A stretch of DNA of 55,923 bases from LB3-1 sp036401895 (GCA_036401895.1 DASWTW010000524.1:1-55923); one strand, 5' to 3'. Counted from the stretch's first letter, positions 39,139 through 48,463 are shown. Program-made: numbers and translations. The notes: generated by a model from the letters alone, not told the origin.

Positions 39139-40533
39139 CTAGCGACCGTTCGGCGAAAAGCCAAAGGTTGTGATCGGCACCTGAATATTGAACCGCTGGA
39201 GCTGCTCCAGAATGCGCGGCCGAATACCTGTCGGCACCAGCCGGCCTATAACGCGGCCGTCCCGCACGCCTTCCTGACGGAAAACAAACAGATCCGAGAT
39301 CGTAACCGTATCGCCTTCCATGCCGGTCACTTCGCAGACGCGGCTGATGCGGCGCGAGCCGTCCATGAAGCGATCTACATGCACCACGATGTTGATTGCC
39401 GAGGCGATCTGCTCACGGATCGCCCGCACCGGCAGATCCATGCCCGACATCAGCACCATCGTCTCGATACGATGCAGGCCGTCGCGGGGATTGTTGGCGT
39501 GGATCGTCGTCATCGAGCCGTCGTGGCCGGTGTTCATTGCCTGAAGCATGTCGAGCGCCTCGCCGCTGCGGCACTCGCCCACGACGATGCGGTTGGGCCG
39601 CATACGCAGCGAGTTGACCACCAGATCGCGGATCGTGACCTCGCCCTTGCCCTCAATGTTGGAGGGCCGCGACTCCAGCGTGACCACGTGGCGCTGCTGA
39701 AGCTGAAGCTCGGCGGCGTTCTCGATCGTGATGATGCGCTCCTTGTCGGGAATGAAGCTCGACAGCGCGTTAAGCAGCGTGGTCTTGCCCGCGCCGGTGC
39801 CGCCGGTCACCACCACATTCATGCGACCAAGCACACACGCTTGCAGAAACTCCATCGCTTCGGCCGTGATCGCGCCGAAGCGCACCAGGTCGGCGGCCAT
39901 CAGCGGCGTCTGCGAGAATTTACGGATCGTGATCGTCGGGCCGTTCAGCGCGATCGGCGGGATCACGATGTTGACGCGCGAGCCGTCGGGCAGGCGCGCG
40001 TCGACCATCGGCGCGGACTCGTTCACCCGGCGGCCAAGCGGCGCGACGATGCGATCGATCACCCTGCGGATATGCGCGTCGTCGTTGAAGCGGATCGACG
40101 ACTCGTGCAGCGTGCCCTCGCGCTCGATAAAAACCTCGTGCGGCCCGTTGACCATGATCTCGGTGATCGAATCGTCGGCCAGCAGCTCTTCCAGCGGTCC
40201 CAGGCCGATCACCTCGGCCTGAACCATGCGCTGAAGTCGCATCCGCTCACGCTCGGGCAGCACAGCGCCGTCTTCTTCCAGCACGGCATTGACCGCGTTG
40301 GCGATATGCCGCTGCAACCGATCGATGTCGCGAACCTCGGCTTCGAAGCGCGACTCGATCTGGCGCAGCAGCCGCTCCTGCACACGGCCCAGAAGCGCGC
40401 GCTCTTCCTCGGTAATCGTGCTATGTTCCTGCGCCGTCGAGCGCCGGATCTGCGGCGGCAGCGTTGCCGTCGTATCGTTTACAGTCTCGGGAGTATGACC
40501 GTTGCTGGATTGCCGGATGCGAAAGCGTGGCAT
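39139..40533 (-). CDS. tadA: TadA/CpaF-type secretion ATPase
   Basis: This 464-residue protein starts at ATG 40533 (MPRFRIRQ) behind AGGAG. The N-terminal helical domain ends in LLADDSITEIMVNGPHEVF, a CpaF mark. The RecA-like domain has Walker A GGTGAGKTTLLNA, an Asp box around NRIVVGECRSGEALDMLQA, and the GSMTTIHAN His box. It powers assembly (and perhaps retraction) of Tad pili and is cytoplasmic, docked on TadB/TadC. Confidence 0.95.
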   Translation of the reverse strand: MPRFRIRQSSNGHTPETVNDTTATLPPQIRRSTAQEHSTITEEERALLGRVQERLLRQIESRFEAEVRDIDRLQRHIANAVNAVLEEDGAVLPERERMRLQRMVQAEVIGLGPLEELLADDSITEIMVNGPHEVFIEREGTLHESSIRFNDDAHIRRVIDRIVAPLGRRVNESAPMVDARLPDGSRVNIVIPPIALNGPTITIRKFSQTPLMAADLVRFGAITAEAMEFLQACVLGRMNVVVTGGTGAGKTTLLNALSSFIPDKERIITIENAAELQLQQRHVVTLESRPSNIEGKGEVTIRDLVVNSLRMRPNRIVVGECRSGEALDMLQAMNTGHDGSMTTIHANNPRDGLHRIETMVLMSGMDLPVRAIREQIASAINIVVHVDRFMDGSRRISRVCEVTGMEGDTVTISDLFVFRQEGVRDGRVIGRLVPTGIRPRILEQLQRFNIQVPITTFGFSPNGR

Positions 40534-40597
40534 GATTCTCAACTCCTGGGCCGGCTCGTCACGGCCAGCCAACGCAGCGCAGACGCTGCATCGATAT

Positions 40598-41881
40598 TTA
40601 GTGGCTGGGCCGGCGTCCTAAGCGCCAGCGCACGGTCTTGCTCTCGGGCTGCTTTGGCTCGGCGGGCCTGGCGGCGCTGGGCGCCTCGTACGAGATCGTC
40701 TGCACCTTGTCGCCTGCGACCCACGCGGCCAGCTTCAGGAAGCTCTGCGCAACCCAGCTCTGCGGATGGCTCAGCAGCACCGGCACGCCTTTGTTGGCCG
40801 CATACGTAACAGCCGGGCCGTCGCTGGGCAGGTTGGCCTGGATCGGATGGCGGAGATGCTGCTGAATATCTTTCAGCGTGACGCCCTTGACGCTCGGAAA
40901 GCGATTCAGTACCAGCGAGACACGATCCCGCTTGACGCCATGCCGCGTGAAGTATTCCAGCGCCTGCTTGGTATTTTTGAGCGCCGGAACCTCGGGCGTG
41001 GTCACCAGCAGCACCTGATCCGCACTGGTCATCAGCGTCTCGGTGATCTCGTCCATGAACGACCAGCAATCGATCACGATATAGCTGAACTTGTTGCGCA
41101 GCGCCTCGACGATCGCGCTCACATGCTTGCCGCTCATATCCGCCGTCAGCTCGGGCTCGGTCGGCGCGAGCAGCACTTTGATGCCGCTCTCGTGCGGCAC
41201 CAGCACCCGCTCAAGCAGGCCCTCGTCGAGCGTGGTGTAGTGAACTGCCAGATCGTGCAGCGTGTGCTTCGACCACAGATTGAGCAGCACCGCGACATCG
41301 CCGAACTGAAGGCTGAAGTCCGCCAGCGCCACCTCGCGGCCGCTGACGCGTCGCAGCGCCACCGCCAAATTGGTCGCGACAGTTGTGGAGCCGACGCCGC
41401 CCTTGGGTCCCATCACAACGATGACCTTGGAGCCCTGCGTGCGCTGCTGGTACTTCGCCAGCACCGATGGCTGACCGACACGCGAGCGGCGCGCGTCTTC
41501 CATCTGCACCACCTGGCGAATGCTCGCCAGAAGCTCGCGCTGCTGAAGCGGCTTGATCAAAATATCGCGCGCTCCCGCCGAGACCAGCCGCCGCACCGAG
41601 GCCATATCCTGCTGCGGCAGCACCGCCACACAGAGCGTATCGGGCGAGGTCGCATACACGGCCTGGATCGTCTCCTCGATCTCCTCGATCGTCCGGTCGA
41701 TCAGCAGCACGTTGGGCTGAAGATGCTGAACCGTCTCGATGCCGCGCTGGAGCACGCCCACGCGCGCCTGCACATGGACGCCCGGATCAGACTGAAGGCT
41801 TTCGATCCAGTCCTGGTCCAGCCCATCGACGGGCGCAATAATCACGATCCGAATAGCTGATGATGGATTCTGAGCTGCCAT
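40598..41881 (-). CDS. tadZ: TadZ/CpaE-type localisation protein
   Basis: This 427-residue protein starts behind AGGAG at ATG 41881. Residues 1-130 are a receiver-like domain (IRIVIIAPVDGLD and LIKPLQQRELLASIRQ). A MinD/ParA-type ATPase domain follows with the deviant Walker A KGGVGSTTVATN (Ser for the second Lys) and IVIDCWSFMDE. The last 50 residues are Pro/Ser/Lys-rich. In other Tad loci it marks the pole where the pilus forms. It is upstream of tadA in the same operon. Confidence 0.9.
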   Translation of the reverse strand: MAAQNPSSAIRIVIIAPVDGLDQDWIESLQSDPGVHVQARVGVLQRGIETVQHLQPNVLLIDRTIEEIEETIQAVYATSPDTLCVAVLPQQDMASVRRLVSAGARDILIKPLQQRELLASIRQVVQMEDARRSRVGQPSVLAKYQQRTQGSKVIVVMGPKGGVGSTTVATNLAVALRRVSGREVALADFSLQFGDVAVLLNLWSKHTLHDLAVHYTTLDEGLLERVLVPHESGIKVLLAPTEPELTADMSGKHVSAIVEALRNKFSYIVIDCWSFMDEITETLMTSADQVLLVTTPEVPALKNTKQALEYFTRHGVKRDRVSLVLNRFPSVKGVTLKDIQQHLRHPIQANLPSDGPAVTYAANKGVPVLLSHPQSWVAQSFLKLAAWVAGDKVQTISYEAPSAARPAEPKQPESKTVRWRLGRRPSH

Positions 41882-41907
41882 GAATATTCTCCTGCACCAA
41901 TCCTCGA

Positions 41908-42699
41908 TTATTGCTTCTGCCGCGAGCTTGAAACCGGCGCTCGGAAGTCGTAGTTGTCGAACAGGTAATCCTGGTTGATCATCTCGGTGTCGAACGTGGC
42001 CGTGTCGAGCGGCGACCGCAGCGACAGATCCAGAACGCCGCCCGCATCCTTGACGAACTTGGCGATCACCGCGTCCTGTGGCGACATCTCGAACAAGATC
42101 GACTTGGGCTGCGGGTTGGGATTCTCCTCGGTGGCATCGTCGCGGATGATGCGGAAGACGCTCACGTTTTGCAGCGTGATATTCGTCGATTTGCCTTTGC
42201 GCGTCTCGGTCGCGCTTTCTTCCTCAATGTCGAGCGTGAGCAGCAGATCCACACGATCGCCTTCCTGGATCACCTTGCTCTGCGCCATCAGATCGTCAAC
42301 CGGAAAGGCCACCACCACCCGCTCGGACTCGATCTGCTCGCTGAGCGGCCCGGTGCTGCTGCCGATCATCTGCGACGGGCGGAAGAACTCGCCCTCCTTG
42401 ATCGGCTCAGCCAGGATCTGGCCCTCGATCGCGGCGGTATCGGTCAGCACGCCGACCGGCAGCAGATCCTCGGGGTAGTCCTGCATCATCACGTCGGTAT
42501 CGGAGATGGTCGTGCCGGCGCCCAGCTCACGGCCCGCGACCGGGATCGGCTTCGTCGGCACTGGCGTAGGCGGTATGACAGCAGTATTGGCAGACTGAGC
42601 CGGCACCGCTCCACGCAGCAGACTATACACGAGACCACCAGTTGCCAGAGCCAGAACCATACCTAAGAGGATCAAAATCCAACCACGTCGAGCGGGCAT
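41908..42699 (-). CDS. cpaB: RcpC/CpaB-like pilus protein
   Basis: This 263-residue protein has one N-terminal membrane helix (about 6-27), a short Pro/Thr-rich linker, a SAF domain (VAGRELGAGTTISDTDV) and an RcpC domain (VVVAFPVDDL, then GDRVDLLLTL). In diderms CpaB links to the secretin; no secretin gene is here, as expected for a monoderm. AAAGGAAG precedes ATG 42699. Confidence 0.88.
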   Translation of the reverse strand: MPARRGWILILLGMVLALATGGLVYSLLRGAVPAQSANTAVIPPTPVPTKPIPVAGRELGAGTTISDTDVMMQDYPEDLLPVGVLTDTAAIEGQILAEPIKEGEFFRPSQMIGSSTGPLSEQIESERVVVAFPVDDLMAQSKVIQEGDRVDLLLTLDIEEESATETRKGKSTNITLQNVSVFRIIRDDATEENPNPQPKSILFEMSPQDAVIAKFVKDAGGVLDLSLRSPLDTATFDTEMINQDYLFDNYDFRAPVSSSRQKQ

Positions 42700-42796
42700 A
42701 AGACCACTTCCTTTAAACTATCGACCAATAACCATCTATTCCGTGATGGCGCGCCCTGAACAGCCCACGCGCCATCGAGCGATCAATCCGTGCGCG

Positions 42797-45100
42797 CTAC
42801 GTCCACGGAAGCAGGCGCGAGGTGAGGCCGGCGGTGATTTGACCAGGATCGAGGCAGCCCGAGACCGCCCGGCCCTTGATCACGTTGGGCGTGCTCGGCT
42901 GGCTGAGATTCGTCGTGATCTTGAAGTTGGCGTAGCACAGATTCACGATCCACGAGTCGATGCTGGCGTTGAGCGACTCTTCGACGCGCAGGTGGTAGCG
43001 CGAGGAGTGCGTGGCGCCCGATGTCGATACCTGATAGTCGATATCGTACTCGCCGACCGCCGCCGTCGCAGGGTTGATCGTGACCTTCAGCGTCGGCGTC
43101 TGGCCGCTATGATCGGCGGTGGCACTCACGCCGGCGGGAGCGCCGCTCAGCCGTGAGCCATCTTTGTAGTAAGTCACACTCGACGACGAGATCGCGGTCC
43201 AGCTGAAGGTATTGCTCGACGCCGAGTTGGCATCGACCAGCGCCAGAGCGGCCTCAATATCGGTTTGTGAGCCAGTGTTCTTGATCGCACCGATCGGGTC
43301 GTTCGCGAATGACAAGAAGAAATCGTTAGAGCTGAAGTACGGACTGCTCAGATTGCGGCGCATGCCCAGCAGGCCATATGCGCTATGCTGGCGTGAGGTC
43401 GCCGCGCCGCCAACCGATCGACCTGTAACCTGAATCGTCTGCGCGCCCGATACGCGCTTCGGCACGGTGATTTGGATCGGCGTCAGCGGATTGGCCGGAT
43501 CGATACAGTCCTTGACCTCTTTATCGCTCTGGATCACTTTGAGCGTGACGGTGGTTCCGGCGAGCGGCATATCGACCTCGACGGGCGTATCGCCGCTCTG
43601 CCAGCCGCTGGACGAGGGCGCGTAGTGCGTACCGCCACTAGCATCAGTCCACTCCCAGCGCACTTTCATATGCGCAAAGTCTTCGGGCGCGCCCGCGCCA
43701 TTCGCCGAGCCAATGTTGTTGCCTGAGAGCCGTGCAGTGAGTTGTACCGTCGTCGCGGCGGCAGTTTGAGCGGAGGCCGGCGCCAGACTCACGGTGTACT
43801 CGGCCGGTTTGGGCTTGGGATTGGCCTTCGAGAAGTCGGAGTCGCTGCCGTCTGCCACGTAGGGATCGCCGCTGTACTGTGTACAGGCTGTGTCAAAGAG
43901 CGTGGTCGGCGGCGCAACGCGATAGGTAAACTGGCCACCGCTAGGCGGATTATTACAGTTGAAGCTGCTCACCTTGCAGGTCACCGTCAGCTTGAAATCG
44001 GGATCTTGATACAGCTGGCCGTTGTACACCAGCGCGGTCACAATCTCGCCGCCGCTGTAGCGATCGTCGATCGCGTCAAGGATGTTGCCGGTGTTGATGC
44101 CGCTGATCACGCCGATCTGCTGGGCTGGCAGTACGTCGGGACCTGGATACTGCGTCAGAATATACTTGACGATCGTATCTTTCCAGGCATTGGTCGAGGT
44201 TGACGACGACTGGCCGTTATAGAACAGATGCGGCGTGAACGAGATCTGGCGCGCGTCCAGCAGCAGCGGGCCGCTGTAGGAGTTGTTGCCGACGTTGGGA
44301 TTCGCGTTCAAGCCGGCCATCTCGACCTCATAGCCCGGCGCGGCGACGGTCGCGGCAGAGCACGGCTGGTGATACGGCCCAGTCTTCGAGGTAGGATTGC
44401 CAAGGTTCGGCCAATCGTACCAGTTACGGGTCGTGCTACAGCCGCTGCCGCCGATGCCAGTACCATCATTCAGCACGCCATCGCCGGTCTGCAAAATATC
44501 GCGCACCGTGAGATACTTGAGCTTGTGGCCGTTGCCATATGTCTGTGGCAGCGTCTCGCCGGTATTGGCGACACCAATGCGATCATCTTTGTCGTCGTAG
44601 CCGGGGAAGCGCACGATTGCCACAGGCCACAGGCCGCCGCCCTGGGTCGCGTCGCAGCGCGCCCGCGCCATCACATCATAGGTCTCGATGCCGCCCAGCC
44701 GCATAAAGTAGGTGAACGCCGGAAACGTTACCGCCACGCGCACATCGCTGCCGTTGACCTCGATACCGCGCGTCAGATTCACGCCGGTGCCGGTCGTGGT
44801 GCTCAAGAAGTCGAGGGTATTCAGATTCTCCGGCAGATCAAAGGCCGCGCGCGCGTTCGCGTCCATATTGCTGATGATATAGTTGTTGGCAGCGGTTCGC
44901 GCGCTGGTTGCCGAGCCGCCCAGGCTGATCTCGGTTGAGGCGGCCAGACATGCGGCATCCGCGACGTTTTGCAGGTGCCGCCGCTCCATGTAGATCATTC
45001 CGCTATCGATCCCGAGGCCGACAAAGAGAAATAGCACAATGGCAAACAAAACCATTGTTACGAGCGCCTGCCCTCGATGTTTGCGACGTGGCATCTTCAT
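42797..45100 (-). CDS. large TadG-like pseudopilin-type surface protein
   Basis: This 767-residue protein starts at ATG 45100 behind GAGGG; ATG 45094 or a GTG at 45112 are alternatives. The N-terminus RGQALVTMVLFAIVLFLFVG with IDSGMIYMERRHLQNVADA is the TadG/TadE-type anchor, followed by a 700-residue extracellular part, far longer than usual TadG. It contains several Cys, two beta-rich Ig-like segments (around 430-540 and 640-720) and Gly/Ser/Thr-rich linkers. The likely role is a tip or surface adhesin of the pilus. Its start lies 14 bases after the preceding TadE stop. Confidence 0.75.
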   Translation of the reverse strand: MKMPRRKHRGQALVTMVLFAIVLFLFVGLGIDSGMIYMERRHLQNVADAACLAASTEISLGGSATSARTAANNYIISNMDANARAAFDLPENLNTLDFLSTTTGTGVNLTRGIEVNGSDVRVAVTFPAFTYFMRLGGIETYDVMARARCDATQGGGLWPVAIVRFPGYDDKDDRIGVANTGETLPQTYGNGHKLKYLTVRDILQTGDGVLNDGTGIGGSGCSTTRNWYDWPNLGNPTSKTGPYHQPCSAATVAAPGYEVEMAGLNANPNVGNNSYSGPLLLDARQISFTPHLFYNGQSSSTSTNAWKDTIVKYILTQYPGPDVLPAQQIGVISGINTGNILDAIDDRYSGGEIVTALVYNGQLYQDPDFKLTVTCKVSSFNCNNPPSGGQFTYRVAPPTTLFDTACTQYSGDPYVADGSDSDFSKANPKPKPAEYTVSLAPASAQTAAATTVQLTARLSGNNIGSANGAGAPEDFAHMKVRWEWTDASGGTHYAPSSSGWQSGDTPVEVDMPLAGTTVTLKVIQSDKEVKDCIDPANPLTPIQITVPKRVSGAQTIQVTGRSVGGAATSRQHSAYGLLGMRRNLSSPYFSSNDFFLSFANDPIGAIKNTGSQTDIEAALALVDANSASSNTFSWTAISSSSVTYYKDGSRLSGAPAGVSATADHSGQTPTLKVTINPATAAVGEYDIDYQVSTSGATHSSRYHLRVEESLNASIDSWIVNLCYANFKITTNLSQPSTPNVIKGRAVSGCLDPGQITAGLTSRLLPWT

Positions 45101-45113
45101 ACATGCCCTCACG

Positions 45114-45668
45114 TTAGTTATTCTGCATGCGCATAATGACCCGCTTCTGGATCAAAATCGGATTAGCGTTAAATACGCCGCCCAGCAGCGGCATCTCATA
45201 GCGATAGGTCAGATTGACCTCTAGCGGATCGCCGACCCGCGCACTAATCCAGGTAGGATTGTCGGTAATCGTCGTGTTATTGATCTTCAACGGCTGCATC
45301 GTCCAGCAGTTCATCTCTGACGCCGACGGGCAAGGAGCCGCGTCGAGCAGGCCAAACGAATGAATCGCCGTGTTATAGGTAGACTGCGGGCAGCCGCTGC
45401 CGTCGCGATTGTGCTGCACCAGCGCATTCTCGACCCAGCGCTGCATCGTCCAGCAATCGCTGCCGCCGCTGGCGACGGTATAGTGAAAGCGGCTGCCCAG
45501 GTAGAGCGATCCGGCCCGCGCGCCCTCGCGCGTCGCGTTACTGACCTGCACATGCGCGTACAGCAAAAAGCCAAACTCAGCCAGGCCGTAGAGCAACAGC
45601 ACCAGCAGCGGCAGCACCAGCGCAAATTCGACGAGCGACTGTCCGCGCTTGCCTTCACATCGCCGCAT
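45114..45668 (-). CDS. TadE-like pseudopilin 2
   Basis: This 184-residue protein has the TadE signature RGQSLVEFALVLPLLVLLLYGLAEFG (given in parts: RGQSLVEFAL, then a 20-residue helix and AEFG) and ATREGARAG after it. The extracellular part holds four cysteines. The ATG overlaps the stop codon of the upstream tadE as TAATG, so translation is coupled. Such proteins are processed by a prepilin peptidase, which is not encoded in the window. Confidence 0.85.
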   Translation of the reverse strand: MRRCEGKRGQSLVEFALVLPLLVLLLYGLAEFGFLLYAHVQVSNATREGARAGSLYLGSRFHYTVASGGSDCWTMQRWVENALVQHNRDGSGCPQSTYNTAIHSFGLLDAAPCPSASEMNCWTMQPLKINNTTITDNPTWISARVGDPLEVNLTYRYEMPLLGGVFNANPILIQKRVIMRMQNN

Positions 45669-46144
45669 TAGAAACCTCCCGGCTCAAGCCGCATTTCGCT
45701 GCTGGCCTGGATTGTGATCGTGCCGACATTGAAAAGGTTGAAGAACAGCGCGTGAGGATACGACAGCGTGACGGTGAGCTTATCGCCGTAGCGGTAGTTG
45801 TTATTGGTCGGCGTCGTGGGATCGTAGCTGTACGTCGGAGTCAGGTCACTCACACTGGCAACGCTGATGATCGGGTTGAGCGTGTCCATGATCGCGCTGT
45901 TCATCACGGCGCTACGAGCCGCATCCACAGTCGCCGCAGACGGCGTGCCGGATGAGCTAGCCGTGTATTGGTAGGCCACACCGGCGCGGGCCGCCTCACG
46001 GGTGCTGTTGGTCAGGCCGATGTAGATGCTGAAGACGATCCCCAGCTCCACCAGCACAAACATCAGCGCAAAGAGCAGCGGCGCGATCAGCGCAAACTCA
46101 ACCAGACTTTGCCCCGGATCTGAAGAGCGACGGCAACGACTCAT
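45668..46144 (-). CDS. TadE-like pseudopilin 1
   Basis: This 158-residue protein is the first gene of the Tad locus. It opens with PGQSLVEFALIAPLLFALMF, the TadE anchor with the Glu at the fifth-residue-like place, and STREAARAG after it. The rest is a small extracellular beta-rich domain. It is coupled to pseudopilin 2 by a one-base overlap. No Flp major pilin gene lies beside it, so these two proteins may be the main fibre subunits or minor ones. Confidence 0.85.
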   Translation of the reverse strand: MSRCRRSSDPGQSLVEFALIAPLLFALMFVLVELGIVFSIYIGLTNSTREAARAGVAYQYTASSSGTPSAATVDAARSAVMNSAIMDTLNPIISVASVSDLTPTYSYDPTTPTNNNYRYGDKLTVTLSYPHALFFNLFNVGTITIQASSEMRLEPGGF

Positions 46145-46592
46145 AGGTTGTACCTGTAACGAGAAAGGTATCCAAAAACAGACGACGACAAGAATGTTCG
46201 GTCACCACTGCGGCTCCGGGGTGAGCGGGAGCATCGCTTTGGTGGATGCAGTAGTACTAGGTGTCTGGTACTATAAACGAACAGTACTCATAAAGGATAT
46301 GGCCCGATTGTAAGCAATTTCCAAATTCATCGCCGATCACAAAAATCCCTGACGTCATCAGCTTTTTCGACGATTCTTCAATCCAGGACAATTATTAAAA
46401 TACGGTAATGGGTAGTACCTGGACCTGACTTGTGATTAATCAACGTCTACTTTTATTTCGTTAGCTTGAGCCACGCCAAGCATACCGCGTGTATAGATCG
46501 TTGGCATCGTCATAAGCGACAGTGGTCGATAGCAGGTTTCGCTAATCACATCCGGCACTTTTGTGCCGGGTGTCCAACTGGGGAGGAAATAC
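46145..46592. other. 448-bp gap upstream of the Tad locus
   Basis: No gene is seen; in particular there is no 50-70 residue Flp pilin. Three copies of (A/G)GTACT lie at 46253, 46267 and 46283 (starts 14 and 16 bases apart) around a minus-strand TATAGT (46270-46275), which may be the -10 of the Tad operon. No good -35 is visible. The right half is AT-richer. Confidence 0.4.
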
Positions 46593-47039
46593 ATGGGCGA
46601 TCGAGATCAGGGTTTCTTCGCGTGGCAGCACGCAGCCCTGGGCTGGCTGCTGGCCTGGGGCGTAGCCAGCATTGTGGCCGGGGCCGGGCTTGCCACCAAC
46701 CGCCGGCAGGAGCTGCGCCAGATCGGGCTTCAGTCGATCGTCTGGGGCGCGATCGACGCTGGGCTGGCGCTCAGCGGGCGGCGTGGAGCGCGGAAAAACC
46801 AGCAGCGCGATCCGGCCTCAGCGCCGCGATCAGGCAGCCAGGAAGCGGCGCGCTTCCAGCGGATCGTCGCAATCAACGCCGGGCTGGATCTGCTCTATAT
46901 CGCGGGCGGGCTGCGGCTGTCGCAAGCCGCGCGTAACGATGCAGGCCGCTACGGCACCGGGCTTGGCATCACAATCCAGGGCGCGTTCCTGCTGCTCTAC
47001 GACTCGCTGCTGACCTGGCTGGTCGCGAAATGGCGCTAG
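46593..47039 (+). CDS. small membrane protein of unknown function
   Basis: This 148-residue protein starts at ATG 46593 behind GGGAGGAA. Four hydrophobic segments are visible (about 12-34, 48-62, 92-106, 118-138). The spacing of WQHAALGWLLAW, TNRRQE and IVWGAIDAGLAL resembles a small uncharacterised DUF family of four-helix membrane proteins (possibly DUF6992), but I cannot confirm it. It stands alone between the Tad locus and fabI. Confidence 0.6.
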   Translation: MGDRDQGFFAWQHAALGWLLAWGVASIVAGAGLATNRRQELRQIGLQSIVWGAIDAGLALSGRRGARKNQQRDPASAPRSGSQEAARFQRIVAINAGLDLLYIAGGLRLSQAARNDAGRYGTGLGITIQGAFLLLYDSLLTWLVAKWR

Positions 47040-47062
47040 GCGGCGACTACGCCACCCAGCGC

Positions 47063-47091
47063 TTGTTCGATCGCAGGCTCTCGGCTATGAT
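47063..47091 (+). promoter_or_regulatory. promoter of fabI
   Basis: TTGTTC (47063-47068) and TATGAT (47086-47091) are exactly 17 bases apart, 33 bases before the ATG. Confidence 0.72.
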
Positions 47092-47124
47092 AGCGGGCCA
47101 AATCCTCAGCAAGGGAGCATACAC

Positions 47125-47907
47125 ATGGGACTGCTCACTGGTAAAAAAGCGCTGATCGTCGGCGTGGCCAACGATCACTCGATCGCCTGGGGTATTGCGC
47201 AGGCCCTCCACCGCGAAGGCGCGGAGCTAGGCTTCACATATCTGGGCGAGCAGCTGGAGCGACGGGTTCGGCCGCTTGCGGAGAGCCTGGGCTCGTCGCT
47301 GATCGTGCCCTGTGATCTGGGCAGCGACGACGAGATCGCTGCGGCGATGGAGCAGGTTCGCGCACGGTTTGGCCAGCTCGATATTCTGGTCCACTCGGCC
47401 GCCTTCGCCAAAACCGACGAGCTGCGCGGATCGTATCTCAACACCAGCCGCGAAGGCTTCCGGCTGGCGCTCGACATCAGCGCCTACTCGCTGACAGCCC
47501 TGGTCAAAGCCGCCGATCCGATCTTCAGCGCCAACGCCTCGGTACTGACGATGACCTACCACGGCTCGCAGCAGGTGGTGCCTAACTATAACGTCCAGGG
47601 CGTGGCCAAAGCCGCACTTGAAGCGTCCGTACGCTATCTGGCCGCCGATCTCGGCCCGCGCGGCATTCGCGTCAACGCCATCAGCGCCGGCCCGATTCGT
47701 ACGCTGGCCGCCAGCGCAATCTCAGGTATCCGCGACATGATCAAAGCGCAGGAAGAGATTACTCCACTGCGCCGCAAAGTGACGATCGATGATGTTGGCA
47801 ATAGCGCCGTCTGGCTCTGTTCCGATCTCAGCAGCGGCGTGACCGGCCAGATCGTGTATGTCGACGCCGGCGGCAGCATCATTGCCGTTGCCACGCCCAA
47901 CAGCTAG
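47125..47907 (+). CDS. fabI: enoyl-[acyl-carrier-protein] reductase (NADH)
   Basis: This 260-residue SDR-fold protein has the FabI variant of the cofactor loop (IVGVANDHSIAWGIAQALH), LVHSAAFA, the catalytic YNVQGVAK (Tyr-x6-Lys), and ISAGPIRTLAASAI, a FabI-specific segment. It reduces the enoyl-ACP double bond in the last step of each round of fatty-acid elongation. It is preceded by a clear promoter and a good site (AAGGGAG), and ends convergent to the small gene at 47931. Confidence 0.95.
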   Translation: MGLLTGKKALIVGVANDHSIAWGIAQALHREGAELGFTYLGEQLERRVRPLAESLGSSLIVPCDLGSDDEIAAAMEQVRARFGQLDILVHSAAFAKTDELRGSYLNTSREGFRLALDISAYSLTALVKAADPIFSANASVLTMTYHGSQQVVPNYNVQGVAKAALEASVRYLAADLGPRGIRVNAISAGPIRTLAASAISGIRDMIKAQEEITPLRRKVTIDDVGNSAVWLCSDLSSGVTGQIVYVDAGGSIIAVATPNS

Positions 47908-47930
47908 CCGAGCGGCCAAAATCGTCGCGC

Positions 47931-48248
47931 CTACCAGGACGTCGAGCCACCACCGCTCGTGCTCTCGTCCTGATCCTCAGGCTTCGGGGTGATCTGCCGG
48001 GATCGCCCCGAGCGCTGCACGTCCCCACTGCCAATCTCGCGATCATGCGCCTGATCATTGCCCTCAATATCTTCGCCGGCCGCCGGATCGAGCGCGCCGA
48101 TGCCGCCGCTTTCGGGCAGCGGATCGAGGCCCGCCAGATCGAGCGGCGAGTTCGGATTCTGGAAGCCAATGTTAGTCGTAAAGCCCTCCGCCTCGCTGTC
48201 CTGCTTGATCCGGTCGAGCTGCTCGTCACTGTTCTTGTCGGTATGCAT
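47931..48248 (-). CDS. small acidic hydrophilic protein, unknown
   Basis: This 105-residue protein starts at ATG 48248 (MHTDKNSDEQ) behind GCGAGGATG; the frame is open further upstream without a ribosome site. It is rich in Asp, Glu, Gly and Ser, with no cysteine and no hydrophobic segment, so it is mostly disordered. Its codon use looks coding. It lies convergent to fabI, 23 bases from its stop, and divergent from parB. I recognise no family. Confidence 0.5.
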   Translation of the reverse strand: MHTDKNSDEQLDRIKQDSEAEGFTTNIGFQNPNSPLDLAGLDPLPESGGIGALDPAAGEDIEGNDQAHDREIGSGDVQRSGRSRQITPKPEDQDESTSGGGSTSW

Positions 48249-48343
48249 ACATCCTCGCTTTGTTACTGGCGCGCTGCACATATAGCAGCATCTACATCTA
48301 CTCCACAATCGTTGCAACCTGTGTGCCAGTGCTGGCTCTGTAG

Positions 48344-48440
48344 GAAACAAGCGAATAAGCGAACAAGCGAACAAAGGGGTTTCCGTGCGCACTTTTTGTC
48401 CTCTTGTTTTTTTGATCCATTGTTCCTTCGCTTTGCGAAC
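48344..48440. repeat. GCGAACAA / TTGTTCCTTCG repeat block (site 5 of 5)
   Basis: AAACAAGCGAATAAGCGAAC and two further GAACAA units are followed by GGGGTTTCC, TTTTTGTCCTCTTG and TTGTTCCTTCGC, a loose inverted repeat in the gap upstream of parB. It matches the blocks at 3527, 10580 and 32765 in its basic motif. Confidence 0.6.
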
Positions 48441-48454
48441 GTCCGTGCGAGGTA

Positions 48455-48463
48455 TGCTATACT
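48455..48463 (+). promoter_or_regulatory. extended -10 of the parB gene
   Basis: TGCTATACT (48455-48463; TATACT at 48458) lies 38 bases before ATG 48502. TTGCGA about 19 bases upstream is a weak -35; the extended -10 probably carries the promoter. Confidence 0.6.

Noticed and set aside
39379..41860. Two long plus-strand frames antisense to tadA and tadZ
   Set aside because: They are shadows of well-conserved ATPases with typical low-complexity His/Arg/Gln composition.
46145..46592. Flp major pilin gene before the Tad locus
   Set aside because: No 50-70 codon frame with a prepilin motif and a hydrophobic stretch exists on either strand in the gap.
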